This document shows, in pieces, positions 25,714 through 34,497 of a DNA stretch of 64,000 nucleotides. The first letter of the stretch is position 1. Each line of letters opens with the position of its first letter. This DNA comes from Gammaproteobacteria bacterium Milos-ODIII6 (GTDB lineage Bacteria; Pseudomonadota; Gammaproteobacteria; Chromatiales; Chromatiaceae), in contig JAPTHR010000009.1 in the NCBI GenBank assembly GCA_029228645.1, positions 1 to 64,000 on the forward strand, given 5' to 3'. The translations under genes were made by a program, and so were the position numbers. Under the pieces are notes generated by a model. It saw only the letters and a program-made list of their open reading frames with translations, did no database searches and was not told the DNA's origin.

Positions 25714-26700
25714 TCACGCCAGCCGATGTTGCTCCCGTAGCAGGATCAGCACCATCAGCAGCGCCAGCAGCACTGCCCAGAAAAGCCCGTACAGCCAACT
25801 CGACTGATGCGCCTTGCGTTTCTCCAGCCAGGTGCGGGGACGCACGCCCTTGGCCAGGAATACCAGCTTGGAGGACAGGATCACGCACACGACGTTGACC
25901 GCGAGCAGCAATGTGGCGCCAAACGCCGGGGCGTAAAGACCACTGCCGGCCAGCAGTCCGGCGGTCACCGTGGGTGGCAGCAGGGCAACGGCGACCATGA
26001 CGCCTACCAGCGTGCTGGAGAGGCCGGTGGTGAGCGAGAGCGCGGCCGCGGCGCCCGAGGCCAGGGCCAGCGCCACGCTGTCGAGCCCGACGTCGGTGCG
26101 GCTGCGGATTTCCGCGCTTTCCAGGCCGACTGCCCAGGTCATTCCCATCAGGATGCCCAGCACCCCGGCCAGTCCGATGCCGGCGAAGCTGGTGCGCAGC
26201 GCTTTCCGGATCAGGTCACTGTCCCCCAGCGAGGAGGCCAGCGCCAGGGCCATATTGGGTCCGAGCAGCGGCGCGATCACCATCGCGCCGATGATTACGG
26301 CGACGTTGTCCTCGATCAGGCCGACCGCGGCAACCACTGTCGAGAGCACCGTCAGGATCAGGAAGTTGCGGTCCAGGCGGGCGCCCTGTTCGACCGTCTG
26401 GTAGAGCTCTTCGCGAGTCGCGGCGACCCGCTGCGGTCCGGCCTGCTGTTGCGCGCCGCTCTTCGGCAGCACCACATCCACCGGTTGCACGATGATGCGG
26501 CTGGTCTCCGAACTGCCGAGCAGATGTTGCAGGCTGTCGAGCACCTTCTGGCGCGCATCGTCGGACACCAGCAGACGAAAAGCCTGGCGGCCGTCCGGCA
26601 TGCTTGCCCCGCACCAGAGATCAGCGATCTCGTGCTGGCTGGCGAGTCCCTTGATGGTGTCCAGGTTGCCCGCGTCGGTGATGACCTCGATGATCCGCAT
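25714..26700 (-). CDS. DUF389 (TIGR00341) family membrane protein
   Basis: The 328-residue protein has a soluble N-terminal domain (RIIEVITDAGNLDTIKGLA) and a C-terminal membrane domain. Its hallmarks are IEDNVAVIIGAMVIAPLLGP and SLTTGLSSTLVGVMVAVALL, the repeated signatures of DUF389. A possible transporter role is undescribed. It begins 12 bases after pgi ends on the same strand, so the two are likely co-transcribed. Confidence 0.92.
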   Translation of the reverse strand: MRIIEVITDAGNLDTIKGLASQHEIADLWCGASMPDGRQAFRLLVSDDARQKVLDSLQHLLGSSETSRIIVQPVDVVLPKSGAQQQAGPQRVAATREELYQTVEQGARLDRNFLILTVLSTVVAAVGLIEDNVAVIIGAMVIAPLLGPNMALALASSLGDSDLIRKALRTSFAGIGLAGVLGILMGMTWAVGLESAEIRSRTDVGLDSVALALASGAAAALSLTTGLSSTLVGVMVAVALLPPTVTAGLLAGSGLYAPAFGATLLLAVNVVCVILSSKLVFLAKGVRPRTWLEKRKAHQSSWLYGLFWAVLLALLMVLILLREQHRLA

Positions 26701-26711
26701 GGAGACGCTTG

Positions 26712-28364
26712 TCAGCTGCTCCTGGGACGCGAGCCGAGGTAGTAGTTGACCAGCCCGTTGGTGGACGCATCATGGCCCGCGACCGGCTTGCCCTCGTTGA
26801 TTTCGCCGAGAATGTTCTTCGCCAGGACCTTGCCGAGTTCCACGCCCCACTGGTCGAAGGAGTTGATGTTCCAGATCACGCCCTGGACGAAGATCTTGTG
26901 CTCGTACAGCGCGACCAGGGTGCCGAGGGTCCTGGGGTCGAGGGTGAAGAACATGAAAGTGTTGGTGGGGCGGTTGCCGGGAAACACCTTGTAGGGCAGC
27001 AGGGATGCAATCTCATCCTCGGACATGCCGGCGGCAGTCAACTCCTGGTGCGCCTGCTCCGCGGTCTTGCCCATCATCAGGGCCTCGGACTGTGCCAGCA
27101 CGTTCGACATCAGGGCGCGGTGGTGGCGCGCGATGCACTGGTAATTGGTGACCGCGGCGAGCATATCGGCCGGCACCAGCTTGGTGCCCTGGTGCAGTAA
27201 CTGATAGAAGGCATGCTGGCCGGCGATCCCGATCTCCCCAAAGATCACCGGGCCGGTCTGGCATTCGACCGGCTTACCGTCGCGGTCCACGCCCTTGCCG
27301 TTGCTTTCCATGTCCGCCTGCTGCAGATAGGCGGGGAAGCGATGAAGGTTTTGGTCGTATGGCAGAATCGCATGCGCCTCGGCGCCGAAGAAGTTGTTGT
27401 ACCAGACCCCGAGCAGCGCCATGATCACCGGTATGTTCTGTTCCAGTGGCGCCTCGCGGAAGTGCTGGTCTGCCTCCCAGGCCCCGCGCAGCATGTCCTC
27501 GAAATGCTCGGGACCGATCGCGATCACGGTCGCCAGGCCGATCGCAGACCACATCGAGTAGCGTCCACCGACCCAGTCCCACATCTTGAAGATGTTCTCG
27601 CGCGCCACGCCGTAGGCAACCGCGGCCTCGGTATTGGAAGTGACTGCCACCATGTGCTTGGCCAGCTGGCTTTCGCTCCCGATGCGGGCGAGCAGCCATT
27701 CACGCGCGGTGTCCGCGTTCACCATGGTGTCCTGGGTGGTGAAGCTCTTGGAGGCGATGATGAAAAGGGTGGTCTCGGGAGACAGGCGTTCGAGGGTGCT
27801 GGTGATGTGGTTTTCGTCGATGTTGTTGACGAAGTGCACCTTGAGATCATGGATGGTGTAGGGGCGCAGGGCCTCGACCGCCATCTGTGGCCCGAGGTGC
27901 GAACCGCCGATGCCGAGGTTGACCACGTCGGTGATCGGCTGGTTGGTCGCGCCTCGCCAGCGACGCCCGCGAATGTCGTCTGCCAGTTTCTTCACGCGTG
28001 CAAGTTCCGAGCGGACCTCCGGCATCACATCCATGCCGTTGACCATGACCGGCTCGTCACCAAATTTGCGCAGGGCGGTATGCAGGACCGCGCGGTGCTC
28101 GGTGTGGTTGATGTGCTCGCCACCGAACATGCGCTCGCGCCAGCCTTCCAGGTCCATGTCGCGCGCGAGGTCGAAAAGGCCCCGCATGACCGGCTCGTCG
28201 ATGCGGTTCTTGGAGTAGTCGAACAGGATGTCGTTGAGCTTGAGCGAGAAACGGTCGAACCGTCCCGGATCGGCGGCGAACATGTCGCGCATGTGCAGCG
28301 GTTGGATGCGTTCGTATTCTTTCTGCAGGGATTTCCAGCTCGGGCTTCGGGTGGGCTTGGTCAT
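26712..28364 (-). CDS. pgi: Glucose-6-phosphate isomerase
   Basis: The 550-residue enzyme interconverts glucose-6-phosphate and fructose-6-phosphate. Typical segments are VNLGIGGSHLGPQMAVEALR, SKSFTTQDTM, DWVGGRYSMWSAIGL, and a C-terminal FDQWGVELGKVLAK. It is full length. The gene is transcribed away from the pgl-glycogen operon, with 580 bases between the starts of pgi and pgl. Confidence 0.98.
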   Translation of the reverse strand: MTKPTRSPSWKSLQKEYERIQPLHMRDMFAADPGRFDRFSLKLNDILFDYSKNRIDEPVMRGLFDLARDMDLEGWRERMFGGEHINHTEHRAVLHTALRKFGDEPVMVNGMDVMPEVRSELARVKKLADDIRGRRWRGATNQPITDVVNLGIGGSHLGPQMAVEALRPYTIHDLKVHFVNNIDENHITSTLERLSPETTLFIIASKSFTTQDTMVNADTAREWLLARIGSESQLAKHMVAVTSNTEAAVAYGVARENIFKMWDWVGGRYSMWSAIGLATVIAIGPEHFEDMLRGAWEADQHFREAPLEQNIPVIMALLGVWYNNFFGAEAHAILPYDQNLHRFPAYLQQADMESNGKGVDRDGKPVECQTGPVIFGEIGIAGQHAFYQLLHQGTKLVPADMLAAVTNYQCIARHHRALMSNVLAQSEALMMGKTAEQAHQELTAAGMSEDEIASLLPYKVFPGNRPTNTFMFFTLDPRTLGTLVALYEHKIFVQGVIWNINSFDQWGVELGKVLAKNILGEINEGKPVAGHDASTNGLVNYYLGSRPRSS

Positions 28365-28452
28365 GTCGTTTTAGGGCTCGCTTGGGTACTTCTGGAGGTC
28401 TGAAGGCAAGATATGGTCCACCTTACCCGGCGGGGCTTCAAGTCGCCAGATG

Positions 28453-28557
28453 TGAATCTTTTTGGTGCATGACCATTTTCGTCCGGATAGGCGTTGTGTC
28501 ATATTGGTGCGCCAGTCTCGGGGCGCGGCGCGGGCGGGCCTGTGCACGCTTATTGCT
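28453..28557 (+). promoter_or_regulatory. Candidate sigma-54 promoter with two NtrC-type sites
   Basis: A GTGCACG (28542-28548) and a TTGCT (28553-28557) are placed as the -24 and -12 elements of a sigma-54 promoter, although the conserved GG of the -24 part reads TG. Upstream, two 17-base sites end in TGGTGCA (28453-28469) and TGGTGCG (28495-28511), resembling NtrC sites (TGCAC-N7-GTGCA type) and exactly 42 bases, or four helical turns, apart. A third half-match, TGCACTAAAATGG, follows at 28686. The direction would drive the pgl-glg genes. Confidence 0.4.
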
Positions 28558-28716
28558 TGAGTTTGGTTTGGATCGGGAATGGGGCGGCTCATGGCATCGG
28601 AGATCAGCGTGAACGGTTTGGGCGTGATTGGCAGTAGCTACGCCCACGCGAATGGCGATCACGCGGTGACGCACCCTTGGTCCCCTGCACTAAAATGGAT
28701 TCAAGGCGGGCGCTTG

Positions 28717-28950
28717 ATGAGAGTGCCGGTGGGAGGACGCGTGCAACCGCCGGTCGTCAGCCTGCTACAGGCCCAGCGGGGCCAATTGGGTGGGTCTGCG
28801 CGATGGAAGAAGCGTCTGGCCCGACACCGCTTTACACACCGGCCGGGCCTTTACTTCAGCGCAGGCCACCTGGAATTCAAGACCGTGTACGGGGTGTCCC
28901 CGGAGATGCGTGGTCAACGCCTCGAACACCCGCTCGAGATACTTAAATGA
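28717..28950 (+). CDS. Possible small gene coupled to pgl
   Basis: A 77-residue frame starts at an ATG (28717) and ends with a TGA that overlaps the pgl ATG as ATGA, the spacing of a translationally coupled gene. The product is basic in the middle (ARWKKRLARHRFTHRPGLYF) and ends FKTVYGVSPEMRGQRLEHPL. I recognise no family and the start lacks a strong binding site. It could be a decayed reading frame, as happened to the gene after pgl. The frame itself is open further upstream to 28579. Confidence 0.4.
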   Translation: MRVPVGGRVQPPVVSLLQAQRGQLGGSARWKKRLARHRFTHRPGLYFSAGHLEFKTVYGVSPEMRGQRLEHPLEILK

Positions 28951-29612
28951 CCGCCTGGTTGGCACTGCCCGACGCTGAGGGTGTCGCACGCACTGCAAGC
29001 GAGCGTATTGCAGCTGCCGCGGGACGCGCGATATCGCAGCGGGGGGCGTTTTCCCTGGTGCTGGCAGGAGGGACCACTCCCAAGCGCGCCTACGCGCTGT
29101 TGAGCGCGTCTGAGCAGGATTGGAACGCATGGTCGCTGTATTACGGCGATGAGCGCTGTCTGCCGCCGGAGGATACGCAGCGCAACAGTCGCATGGTCGA
29201 GGCCTCCGGCCTGCTGGCGACCGGGGTGCGGCATTACCCGATACCGGCGGAGAGGGGTGCGGAACAGGCCGCGGCCGATTATTCGCGAATCATTGCGCCG
29301 GTCTTGCCTTTCGACATGGTCGTGCTCGGGGTGGGCGAGGATGGCCATACGGCCAGTCTTTTCCCAGGCAGACCATTCGACAGCAATGCGCCGGCTGTCG
29401 CGGTGCATCAGGCGCCGAAACCGCCGCCTGACCGGGTCAGCCTGAGTCCGGCTTCGTTGCAGGCGTGCCGCGAGATGCTGGTGCTTGTGACCGGTGCGGG
29501 CAAACGCACGGCGGTAGCGGCGTGGCGCGCCGGCGAGTCGCTGCCGGTCGCGCGGGTGGCGGCGCTCCCACAGGCGACGGTCCTGGTCGAGCAGACTCTG
29601 GTGGAGGAGTAG
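28947..29612 (+). CDS. pgl: 6-phosphogluconolactonase
   Basis: The 221-residue protein hydrolyses 6-phosphogluconolactone in the oxidative pentose phosphate route. Family motifs are SLVLAGGTTPKRAYALL, WSLYYGDERCLPPEDTQRNS and MVVLGVGEDGHTASLFPG. No zwf or gnd gene accompanies it in this window. The gene is followed after two bases by a degraded glucokinase frame and then by glgC. Confidence 0.95.
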   Translation: MTAWLALPDAEGVARTASERIAAAAGRAISQRGAFSLVLAGGTTPKRAYALLSASEQDWNAWSLYYGDERCLPPEDTQRNSRMVEASGLLATGVRHYPIPAERGAEQAAADYSRIIAPVLPFDMVVLGVGEDGHTASLFPGRPFDSNAPAVAVHQAPKPPPDRVSLSPASLQACREMLVLVTGAGKRTAVAAWRAGESLPVARVAALPQATVLVEQTLVEE

Positions 29613-29614
29613 TG

Positions 29615-30121
29615 ATGTACCTGCCGGCTGCGGAAATCGGAGCCACCAGGCGCTGGCGTTTACAGGCCAAGCGGGCCGGGGTTCCAACGGTCGCTTATCG
29701 AATTTCCGAATATGCTGATCTCCATCAGGAGATCGAGCGCTTTGTGCGGGTCCTTGGCGGGTGGGGCGGTAAAATCTTAAATGGTGGTTTTGGCGATGCT
29801 TGGGCCATCTGGCCCAGGATCCACGCAGCGGACCAGGCGGTTCAGCGCGCGAGCCGAACAGGGCGAGGCCCTGGAGACGCGCGCGGTGGATTTTTTTGTC
29901 GATACATCGGGGCGTTTCGCGGGCAGACTGTCTCCGCAGTTGAACCCTTTTGCGGGTATCGCTTTGTGTGGCGGCTTGTTCGTTCGTGGGGTGCCCTGGA
30001 TCGAACGAGGATTGGCCATTTCCCACCTGGACAGCCGGCGACTCCGGTCCCGATCTGCCTGTTTGAGCAACACAGCACCGGCCTGGAAGGGGCCATTCGA
30101 ATAGCCCGGGGAGCAGTATGA
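29615..30121 (+). pseudogene. Decayed glucokinase (internal deletion and frameshifts)
   Basis: An ATG at 29615 with GGAGGAG upstream opens a frame whose first residues, MYLPAAEIGATRRWRLQA and VAYRISEYADLHQEIERFV, follow the glucokinase N-terminus (AGDIGGTKT..L, then Y.S.DY.SL..I...FL) with the key residues changed. From about 29845 the next frame reads EALETRAVDFFVDTSGRFAG and NPFAGIALCGGLFV, like the glucokinase A.DLFV...GR.AG and GG.YLGGGI segments. The original frame resumes with TPVPICLFEQHSTGLEGAI, like its C-terminus. The catalytic middle is missing. The frame still meets the glgC ATG as ATGA. Confidence 0.55.
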
Positions 30122-31422
30122 TGGAGCAACACGAAGACCAGAGAAAACTATACCGGTACTACGTCGAACCGCAGATGGCGAGTGACCTGACGCGCCGCAC
30201 GCTGGTACTGGTGCTCGCCGGCGGGGCAGGGTCTCGACTCAGAAACCTGACCAAGTGGCGCGCCAAGCCGGCGGTACCCTTCGGTGGGAAATACCGGATC
30301 ATCGATTTTGCGCTGTCCAACTGCGTCAATTCCGGCCTGCGGCGAATCGGGGTGCTGACCCAGTACAAGTCGCACTCGCTCATTCGTCACCTGCAGAGAG
30401 CCTGGAGTTTCATGCGCCCGGAGATCGGCGAGTTCGTCGAAATCATCCCCGCGCAACAGCGCCTCCGCCAGGAGTGGTACAAGGGCACCGCGGATGCGAT
30501 CTACCAGAATCTCGACATCATTTACCGCCACCAGCCGGAGTACGTTCTGATACTCGGTGGCGACCACATTTACACCATGGACTACAGCAAGATGATTCAG
30601 GCGCACGCCGAGGCGGGCGCGGATCTGACCGTTGGCTGTATCGAGGTGCCGCGGGAAGAGGCCAAGTCCTTCGGCGTGATGTCGGTGGATGAAAATTTCG
30701 AGATCAAGAGTTTCGCGGAGAAACCGGATGACCCGGAGCCGATGCCGAACAACCCGGACCTGGCGCTGGCCTCGATGGGTATTTACGTTTTTTCGATGAC
30801 CTACCTGACCAAGACCCTGATCGACGATGCCGAGGACCATGCCTCGGAGCACGACTTCGGCAAGAACATCATCCCGAAGAGCATCGAGAGCGCCAAGGCG
30901 ATCGCTTATCCCTTCCTGGACGATCATGGCGAACCGGCTTACTGGCGCGACGTCGGGACCCTGTACTCGTACTGGCAGGCCAATATCGAGCTGTGTGATA
31001 TCGAACCCGAACTCAATCTGTACCGTCACGACTGGCCGATCTGGACCTACCAGTCGCAGAGCCCGCCGGCGAAATTCGCCTTCGACGACGATGGTCGGCG
31101 TGGCATGGCGGTCGACACGCTGGTCGCCGGCGGGGTGATCGTCTCGGGCGCCTACGTGCGTCACTCGGTGATCTTTTTCAATACCAAGATCGAGACGGGC
31201 ACCGTGATCGAAGACAGCGTGATCCTGCCGAAGGTGACCATCGGCAGTAATTGCGTGCTTAAGCGCGTGATCATCGACAAGGGCACCTACATACCGGACG
31301 GAACGCAGATTGGCGTCGATATAGAGAAGGACCGCGAGCGATTCATCGTGACTGAAGAGGGCATCGTGCTGGTAACGCCGGGCATGCTCAATCAGCGATT
31401 GCATTTCGAACGGGACGGTTGA
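30118..31422 (+). CDS. glgC: Glucose-1-phosphate adenylyltransferase
   Basis: The 434-residue enzyme makes ADP-glucose, the committed step of glycogen synthesis. The nucleotide-binding start [20 protein letters not shown] and [20 protein letters not shown] is intact, as are the [13 protein letters not shown] and [15 protein letters not shown] regions. The C-terminal hexapeptide-repeat helix ([20 protein letters not shown]) binds allosteric effectors. GGGGAG precedes the start. The stop shares one base with the next gene. Confidence 0.98.
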   Translation: MMEQHEDQRKLYRYYVEPQMASDLTRRTLVLVLAGGAGSRLRNLTKWRAKPAVPFGGKYRIIDFALSNCVNSGLRRIGVLTQYKSHSLIRHLQRAWSFMRPEIGEFVEIIPAQQRLRQEWYKGTADAIYQNLDIIYRHQPEYVLILGGDHIYTMDYSKMIQAHAEAGADLTVGCIEVPREEAKSFGVMSVDENFEIKSFAEKPDDPEPMPNNPDLALASMGIYVFSMTYLTKTLIDDAEDHASEHDFGKNIIPKSIESAKAIAYPFLDDHGEPAYWRDVGTLYSYWQANIELCDIEPELNLYRHDWPIWTYQSQSPPAKFAFDDDGRRGMAVDTLVAGGVIVSGAYVRHSVIFFNTKIETGTVIEDSVILPKVTIGSNCVLKRVIIDKGTYIPDGTQIGVDIEKDRERFIVTEEGIVLVTPGMLNQRLHFERDG

Positions 31423-33137
31423 TGCACCAGACGAAGCTGAAGCTGGTCGTCTGCTGGCACATGCACCAGCCGTGGTATCGGGATGATCTGGACGGTGAGT
31501 TCCGTCTCCCCTGGGTGTACCTGCACGCACTCAAGGACTACAGCGACATGGCTGCGCACCTCGAGGCCCATCCCGGCATGCGCGCGGTGGTGAATTTCAC
31601 CCCGGTGCTACTGGAACAGCTTGGGGACTATGCGCATCAGCTGAATGCCTGGCTCGCACACCGCGAACCGATGGCTGATCCGATCCTGAATCTGCTGGCC
31701 GGGGCCACGTCGCTGCCCGGCGAGGCGGCGCAGAGGGAAAAGGTGCTGCGTGACTGCCTGCGGGCACATGCGCCCACCATGATCGAGGTGCATCCGGCCT
31801 TCGTGAAGTTGCTTGCGCCGGTATGGCGTGTCGGTATGGCACAGCCGGATTACCGCCTGATGCCATATCTCAACGATCAGTATCTGCTGGACGTACTGAC
31901 CTGGTATCACCTCGCATGGCTGGGACATTCGCTGCGCCAGCACCCGGTGGTGGAGCGGCTGATAGAGCAGGAAAGCCTGTTCGAAGAGAAGCAGCGCCAG
32001 GAATTGCTCAGCCTGATGGCGGAGGTGATCGGTGGCCTGATCGGACGCTACAAAGAGCTTGCGGAGCGCGGCCAGATCGAACTCTCGGTCACGCCCTACA
32101 GCCATCCGATCGTGCCACTGATGATCGACTTCAAGAGCGCGCATTGCGCCATGCCGGATGCGCCCCTGCCCGAATACCCCTGCTATCCGGGTGGGGTGGA
32201 CAGCGCCGAGTGGCAACTCGAGCATGGCCTGGAGGTGTTCGAAGGCTTCTTTGGTTTCCGTCCCAGGGGAATGTGGTTGTCCGAGGGCGCGCTCAGCCGC
32301 GAGGCGGTTGAATTGCTGCCCAAGCATGGAATCCAGTGGACCGCGTCCGGTGAGGGCGTGTGGCACGGCAGCAGCGTGCTTTCCGGGCTCGAGCACAACA
32401 CCACGGCTTCGCGTCGGTGTCTGTTTTCACCGCATCGGCTGCCCGGATGCGAGACACGCCTGCTGTTTCGGGATGACGGTCTGTCAGACCTGATTGGTTT
32501 CCAGTACAAGGATTGGCACGCCGAAGATGCGGCGGATGATTTTCTGCGGCATCTGCAAAACATCGCGCGGTTCCTCGACGGCAAGGCGGAGCAGCACGTT
32601 GTCAGCGTCATTCTCGATGGGGAGAATGCCTGGGAGTACTACCCCGACAATGCGTTTCATTTCCTTGGCGCGCTGTATGAGAGGCTCGCCGAGGATACCC
32701 TCATCGAAGTGACCACCTTCTCCGAAGCCATCGGTCGGATTGAACCGCTCGAATTGCCGCGACTGTGTGCCGGCAGCTGGGTTTACGGCTCCTTCTCCAC
32801 CTGGATCGGTGACCCCGACAAGAACCTGGCGTGGGACCGATTGGTCGAGGCCAAGGAGATCTACGACTGCGTCATGGCGGAAGGTGCACTGTCTGCTGAA
32901 GAAGCAGAGCGTGCGCGCCTGCAACTGGCCGTTTGCGAGGGATCGGACTGGTTCTGGTGGTTCGGGGAATACAACTCATCCGACAGTGTCCGTGACTTCG
33001 ACCAGCTTTATCGCCAACAGCTGAAGGCGCTCTATCGAATACTGGGGCAGGTGGCGCCAGACAACCTGGACGAGCCGCTATCAATGGGAGGGGGGCACGT
33101 GGAAAACGCGGGAACCATGCGACGCGGACATGAGTAG
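31422..33137 (+). CDS. Glycoside hydrolase family 57 protein
   Basis: The 571-residue protein has all the GH57 blocks: WHMHQPWYRDDLDGEF near the N-terminus, TPYSHPIVPLM, GMWLSEGALSREAVEL with the likely nucleophile Glu, and VSVILDGENAWEYYPDNA with the likely acid Asp. GH57 includes amylases, 4-alpha-glucanotransferases and branching enzymes. A separate GH13 branching enzyme is present here, so an amylase or transferase role in glycogen trimming is more likely. The ATG overlaps the glgC stop (TGATG); the end overlaps malQ. Confidence 0.93.
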   Translation: MHQTKLKLVVCWHMHQPWYRDDLDGEFRLPWVYLHALKDYSDMAAHLEAHPGMRAVVNFTPVLLEQLGDYAHQLNAWLAHREPMADPILNLLAGATSLPGEAAQREKVLRDCLRAHAPTMIEVHPAFVKLLAPVWRVGMAQPDYRLMPYLNDQYLLDVLTWYHLAWLGHSLRQHPVVERLIEQESLFEEKQRQELLSLMAEVIGGLIGRYKELAERGQIELSVTPYSHPIVPLMIDFKSAHCAMPDAPLPEYPCYPGGVDSAEWQLEHGLEVFEGFFGFRPRGMWLSEGALSREAVELLPKHGIQWTASGEGVWHGSSVLSGLEHNTTASRRCLFSPHRLPGCETRLLFRDDGLSDLIGFQYKDWHAEDAADDFLRHLQNIARFLDGKAEQHVVSVILDGENAWEYYPDNAFHFLGALYERLAEDTLIEVTTFSEAIGRIEPLELPRLCAGSWVYGSFSTWIGDPDKNLAWDRLVEAKEIYDCVMAEGALSAEEAERARLQLAVCEGSDWFWWFGEYNSSDSVRDFDQLYRQQLKALYRILGQVAPDNLDEPLSMGGGHVENAGTMRRGHE

Positions 33138-34497
33138 ACTTCTCGCCTGCCGTCGCGCAGGAGTGCTGTTGCACCCAACATCCCTGCCTTCAGGGCATAT
33201 CGACGCCGATGCGGAACGCTTTCTCGATTTCATGCAGGCGCTCAAGCTGCATGTCTGGCAGATGCTGCCGCTCGGTATTCCCGATCACACCGGCTCGCCC
33301 TATCAGAGCTGTTCTGCATTTGCCTGTGACCCGGGGCTGCTGCCGCAGGGAGTGGAGGTCGCACCCGACCCGGCCGGACTGCAGCGTTTTCGTGCCCAGG
33401 AAGCGCACTGGATCGAGGATTTTGCGCGCTTCATGGTGCTGCGACGCCATTTCGACGGAGCCGCGTGGCCAGCCTGGCCGGCCGCATTTCGGGATCGCGA
33501 CCCGGACGCGCTGGGCGAATTTGCGCTGCAACATGCGGACGCGATCAGCGCGGAGATAGCGTTGCAGTTTGCCCTCGAGCAGCGCTGGCAATCACTGCGC
33601 GCTGCGGCGGCAGAGCGGGGCATCTGTTTTTTTGGTGATATGCCGATATTCGTCGCGCTCGACAGTGCCGACGTTTGGGCCAACCGTGATCAGTTCCTGC
33701 TCGATGATCAGGGGCAGCCCACGCTGGTTGCGGGTGTGCCGCCGGACTACTTCTCGGAAACCGGTCAGCGCTGGGGAAACCCGCATTACGACTGGGCGCG
33801 CATGCAGCAAGACAATTTCTCCTGGTGGCATGCCAGGATGCGTCGGCAGCTGGGCTGGTTCGACATGGTGCGTCTGGATCATTTCCGTGGCCTCGAGGCA
33901 AGCTGGATGATTCCGGCGGAAGCCGATACCGCGATCGACGGATACTGGCAGAAGGTGCCGGGCGAGGCGCTCCTCGAGAGCCTGCATGAAGAGTTTGAGG
34001 ACCTGCCCATCGTGGCAGAGGATCTCGGTGTGATCACACCGGAGGTCGAGGCGCTGCGGCAACAGTTCTCGCTGCCGGGGATGGCGGTGTTGCAGTTCTC
34101 TTTCGACGCCTTTGACGACAACCCACACAAACCCAAAAACATCGGGCCGGACCGCGTGGTTTACACCGGGACGCATGACAACGACACCACCCTGGGCTGG
34201 TACCGCTCGCTCGACGAGGAGATGCAGCGGCATGTAGACGAGGTGCTGCAGTGCGCGCCGGGAGAGGACCCGGTGGGCAGAATGATTGAAACCGCGCTCG
34301 GCACTCAGGGTGCGCTCGCGATTCTGCCCATGCAGGATTTGCTGGGTATGGATGCCGATGCCCGCATGAACACCCCGGGTCAGGTCGGGCGCAACTGGGA
34401 ATGGCGTTTCAGCTGGCAGCAGGTCGAGGGGGCCCGCGAGGCGCTCGCGCGTTTTTCAGCGCTGGTCAGCGAAAAGGAGCGTGACCATGCCTGCTGA
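33130..34497 (+). CDS. malQ: 4-alpha-glucanotransferase (amylomaltase)
   Basis: The 455-residue protein is a GH77 amylomaltase. The nucleophile Asp is in WFDMVRLDHFRGLEASW, the acid/base Glu in LPIVAEDLGVITPEV and the transition-state Asp in YTGTHDNDTTLGWY. It transfers maltosaccharide units and works with phosphorylase in glycogen breakdown. It is short, lacking the extended N-terminus of E. coli MalQ, like the plant and cyanobacterial type. Its ends overlap both neighbouring genes. Confidence 0.96.
   Translation: MSRLLACRRAGVLLHPTSLPSGHIDADAERFLDFMQALKLHVWQMLPLGIPDHTGSPYQSCSAFACDPGLLPQGVEVAPDPAGLQRFRAQEAHWIEDFARFMVLRRHFDGAAWPAWPAAFRDRDPDALGEFALQHADAISAEIALQFALEQRWQSLRAAAAERGICFFGDMPIFVALDSADVWANRDQFLLDDQGQPTLVAGVPPDYFSETGQRWGNPHYDWARMQQDNFSWWHARMRRQLGWFDMVRLDHFRGLEASWMIPAEADTAIDGYWQKVPGEALLESLHEEFEDLPIVAEDLGVITPEVEALRQQFSLPGMAVLQFSFDAFDDNPHKPKNIGPDRVVYTGTHDNDTTLGWYRSLDEEMQRHVDEVLQCAPGEDPVGRMIETALGTQGALAILPMQDLLGMDADARMNTPGQVGRNWEWRFSWQQVEGAREALARFSALVSEKERDHAC

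Noticed and set aside
29781-30104. Separate 107-codon gene inside the glucokinase relic
   Set aside because: It has no ribosome binding site, and its recognisable part is the glucokinase-like C-terminal segment in a shifted frame, so it is better explained as part of one decayed gene.
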